Positions 62,085 to 64,000 of a DNA stretch of 64,000 bases are shown here, in pieces (positions within the stretch are counted from its first letter, which is position 1; each line of letters starts with the position of its first letter). This stretch comes from Epiperipatus broadwayi. Its lineage: Eukaryota; Onychophora; Udeonychophora; Euonychophora; Peripatidae. The position numbers and the translations under genes were made by a program. The notes beneath the pieces are model-generated. The model searched no databases. It worked only from the letters and a program-made list of their open reading frames with translations, and was not told the DNA's origin. The stretch lies in assembly GCA_028023455.1 (NCBI GenBank), contig JAQFVV010001000.1, positions 62,001-126,000 of the forward strand. The letters run 5' to 3'.

Positions 62085-62950
62085 TAATAATGATACAAAA
62101 GGAAATTAACTTTTCCAACATAAGCTACATGCATTCATTCATTAAAAAGAGTTTTAAAAACATAAGTGAAGCACATGTCTGGAGCATATTCATATATAAG
62201 TCAATCCTTTCTGACTGTGCTTATTTCAGGACTTGAACCCAGTACAAACCTGATAGTATACTTGACAAATGAATTATACAAAGTGAGTTCATATATCACA
62301 GGGAAGAAACAATATCTCATTTTTATACGGATATTAATTTTGATATATATAATTCTATAAATAAGCATTGGATATATATGTAATGATACAGAAGTAAATT
62401 AACCTTTCTGATATGCATTGTTCATTAATGTCTATCTCTGATGCATTCATCTATCAGCTAGAGTTTTAAAAACATAAGTGAATTACTTGTGTTTAGAGCA
62501 TATTTATATATGTCAACTCACTTATGTTTTTAAAACCACTGACATAGGTGAGTGTGCAGAGATTTATACATTAATGAACAGCATGTCAGAAAAGTTAATT
62601 TCTTCTGTATCAGTACATATAATATTTAATGCTTATTTATAGAATTACATATATCAAAATTAATATCCATATAATAATTGCTAATTAAAAATGAGATAAT
62701 GTCTTTTACTTGTGATATATGAACTAAATTTGTACAAATTTATTGGTTAATTATAATAACAGGCACACAATAAATGTAAGCCCTGAGATAAGCACAGTCA
62801 ATGAGGGTTGGATTATATATGAATATACTCTAAGCATAAGTGATTCATTTGTGTTTTTAAAATCAGTAATGGGTGAGTATGCAGAGATTTATACATTAAG
62901 GAACAGCATGTCAGAAAGGTTAATTTCCTTCTGTATCTTCCAGTGCTTAT
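62085..62950. repeat. Large imperfect palindrome of tRNA-like SINE units
   Basis: The left half (62085-62481) is the reverse complement, with indels, of the right half (62520-62950) around a 38-nt centre. Each half holds two copies of a unit U (GTTTTTAAAA, CATTAATGAACA, GTCAGAAA.GTTAATTTC, ATGCTTATTTATAGAA). A tRNA-like module lies between them. On the minus strand of the left half that module has a perfect B box, GGTTCAAGTCC (62225-62235), and an anticodon-arm-like hairpin. The module in the right half is degraded. No coding sequence. Confidence 0.75.
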
Positions 62951-63740
62951 TTATGGAACCATTATATTAATATTGAAACAGGGCTGAGTTCGATCCCTGT
63001 TTCAAAAAGTAAACTTGCCTATATATGCATCAATATAGCCCAATTAATTAAATTTATTTCTTTTTCATATTTATATTTCCTTTTAGTATATAAATTTATA
63101 ATTCTAAATAGGGATTTAAAAAGGTTAAAATAAACAGAAGAGGGGGTATGTGTGCTTGTTTGTTTTTTTGAGAAGCGCATGTATATATTTTGCTGCATAG
63201 AATATAAAAAAGTATAAATGCAGTTATGGAAATATACTTTATTTTTCAAGATGGAAAATTTTCAATTTCATTTTGGAAAAGTTAAATGGAAAAAAGATAT
63301 CAAAAATAACTTGATATATCTAAGGAATTTAAGTAGTGAGATTTAAGTCTAGATTCAAAAGAATTTCGATGAAAACAAAAGAACAAAATTCGATTCGGAG
63401 GTGTGAAAAGTTTTTGTTAAAAAAGAAGCCGGATTTTTGAGCGGCAGGACTTGCTAAAAAGAATTCTTTCTATTGTGGATTTTTTGTAAGGAGTGCTGCG
63501 AGAGAGATTTGTGGAGAGAAATGGAGGATAGAATGGTGGGCAAGCTGGCTTAAGAAAGCATAAGCATGCCAGGCAGTGCAATCCTGCCCCATGAAGGTCC
63601 AAAGGTAGCTGCATGAAAAGTAACCGATGAAGATAGAAACAAATTGATCCAAAGTCTAAATAAAAAAAAAGGGAATGGAATCAACAAGCAAGAATATAGG
63701 ACAGCTGGAATAAATAATTCAATTTCATCGCCATTATATA
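62951..63740. other. Gene-less stretch
   Basis: GAGTTCGATCCCTG at 62985-62998 is B-box-like, adjacent to the palindrome. A GC-richer patch at 63370-63660 has no recognised protein on either strand. Confidence 0.45.
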
Positions 63741-63744
63741 AGTG

Positions 63745-63754
63745 CTATAAAAAG
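63745..63754 (+). promoter_or_regulatory. TATA-box-like motif
   Basis: CTATAAAAAG matches the TATA consensus well and lies downstream of a GC-richer patch, but the sequence is so AT-rich that chance matches are common. No downstream coding start is visible before the window ends. Confidence 0.2.
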
Positions 63755-64000
63755 GAGTCAAAATGAATGAAAATTTTTACTTTTAATAATCCATCGTTTT
63801 CCCTGGGGAAGAAAAGAAATGCAGGTACGTACACATTCAACAATATGTAATTAGTGTTCCAGATAGCGTCTGTTTCTTTTAATTTTTCACAAACTTTCTT
63901 TACAAACTTTATTATCAAGAACAATGTGCATAAACTTTTAAAAAAAGGAAAGAATCAATGAAAAGGAAATGATTTTTCTTACTGTATGAACTGATATATG

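Overview
This is a strongly AT-rich piece of animal nuclear DNA, mostly non-coding and filled with transposable elements of many ages. The mix points to an invertebrate metazoan: RTE-like LINEs, a second non-LTR family, a Penelope-like element with a GIY-YIG domain, Gypsy-like LTRs, a hAT-type MITE and tRNA-like SINEs. A short TTAGGG-rich tract at 5.5 kb fits a mollusc, annelid or similar animal better than most insects. I cannot name the species. No complete host gene is visible. The best host candidate is one 67-codon exon at 16123-16323 on the minus strand, possibly FAM228-like.

Layout. 0-4.6 kb: a ~575-bp sequence present twice as direct repeats. 4.9-5.6 kb: small tandem repeats, a perfect hairpin and the telomere-like tract. 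6.3-6.65 kb: a 323-bp hAT-type MITE with a perfect 8-bp target duplication. 7.5-8.0 kb: an element bounded by 22-bp inverted repeats. 9.9-11.1 kb: a diverged two-copy tandem duplication. 11.1-14.4 kb: a nearly full-length but broken RTE-like LINE. 16.1-16.3 kb: the exon. 17-18.5 kb: SINE-like and duplicated repeats. 18.7-19.45 kb: a Penelope-like relic. 22.7-24 kb: inverted and tandem repeats. 28-28.8 kb: the 3' end of a second RTE-like LINE copy. 29-29.35 kb: a short retroposon carrying a decayed hammerhead ribozyme. 29.4-32.0 kb: a relic of a different LINE. 32.1-32.5 kb: a one-strand purine tract. 32.5-45.5 kb: AT-rich DNA in which I find nothing firm.

45.5-61.8 kb is a nested stack. A minus-strand RTE-like LINE is cut in two (46.59-48.34 kb and 61.30-61.81 kb). 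The insert is 12.96 kb, has TGTAACAGG...CCTGTTACA ends and a 4-bp ATAT target duplication, and its target site can be read from the intact LINE at 11.4 kb. One LINE half also carries a 161-bp SINE-like insertion flanked by a 14-bp duplication. Inside the 12.96-kb insert are a partly dimeric hammerhead-ribozyme retroposon (49.5-50.1 kb), a foldback repeat cluster (55.1-56.17 kb) and a 4.77-kb LTR element (56183-60952). That LTR element has 2.06-kb LTRs, a tRNA-Lys-like primer-binding site and only 637 bp of non-coding interior. At 62.1-62.95 kb lies a large imperfect palindrome built from tRNA-like SINE units.

The most interesting signal is the ribozyme retroposon. Three dispersed copies (29.1, 46.3 and 49.9 kb) share a type I hammerhead fold with an internal loop in stem I. 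One copy keeps all core bases. Its partial tandem structure resembles the small-circular-RNA retroposons called retrozymes.
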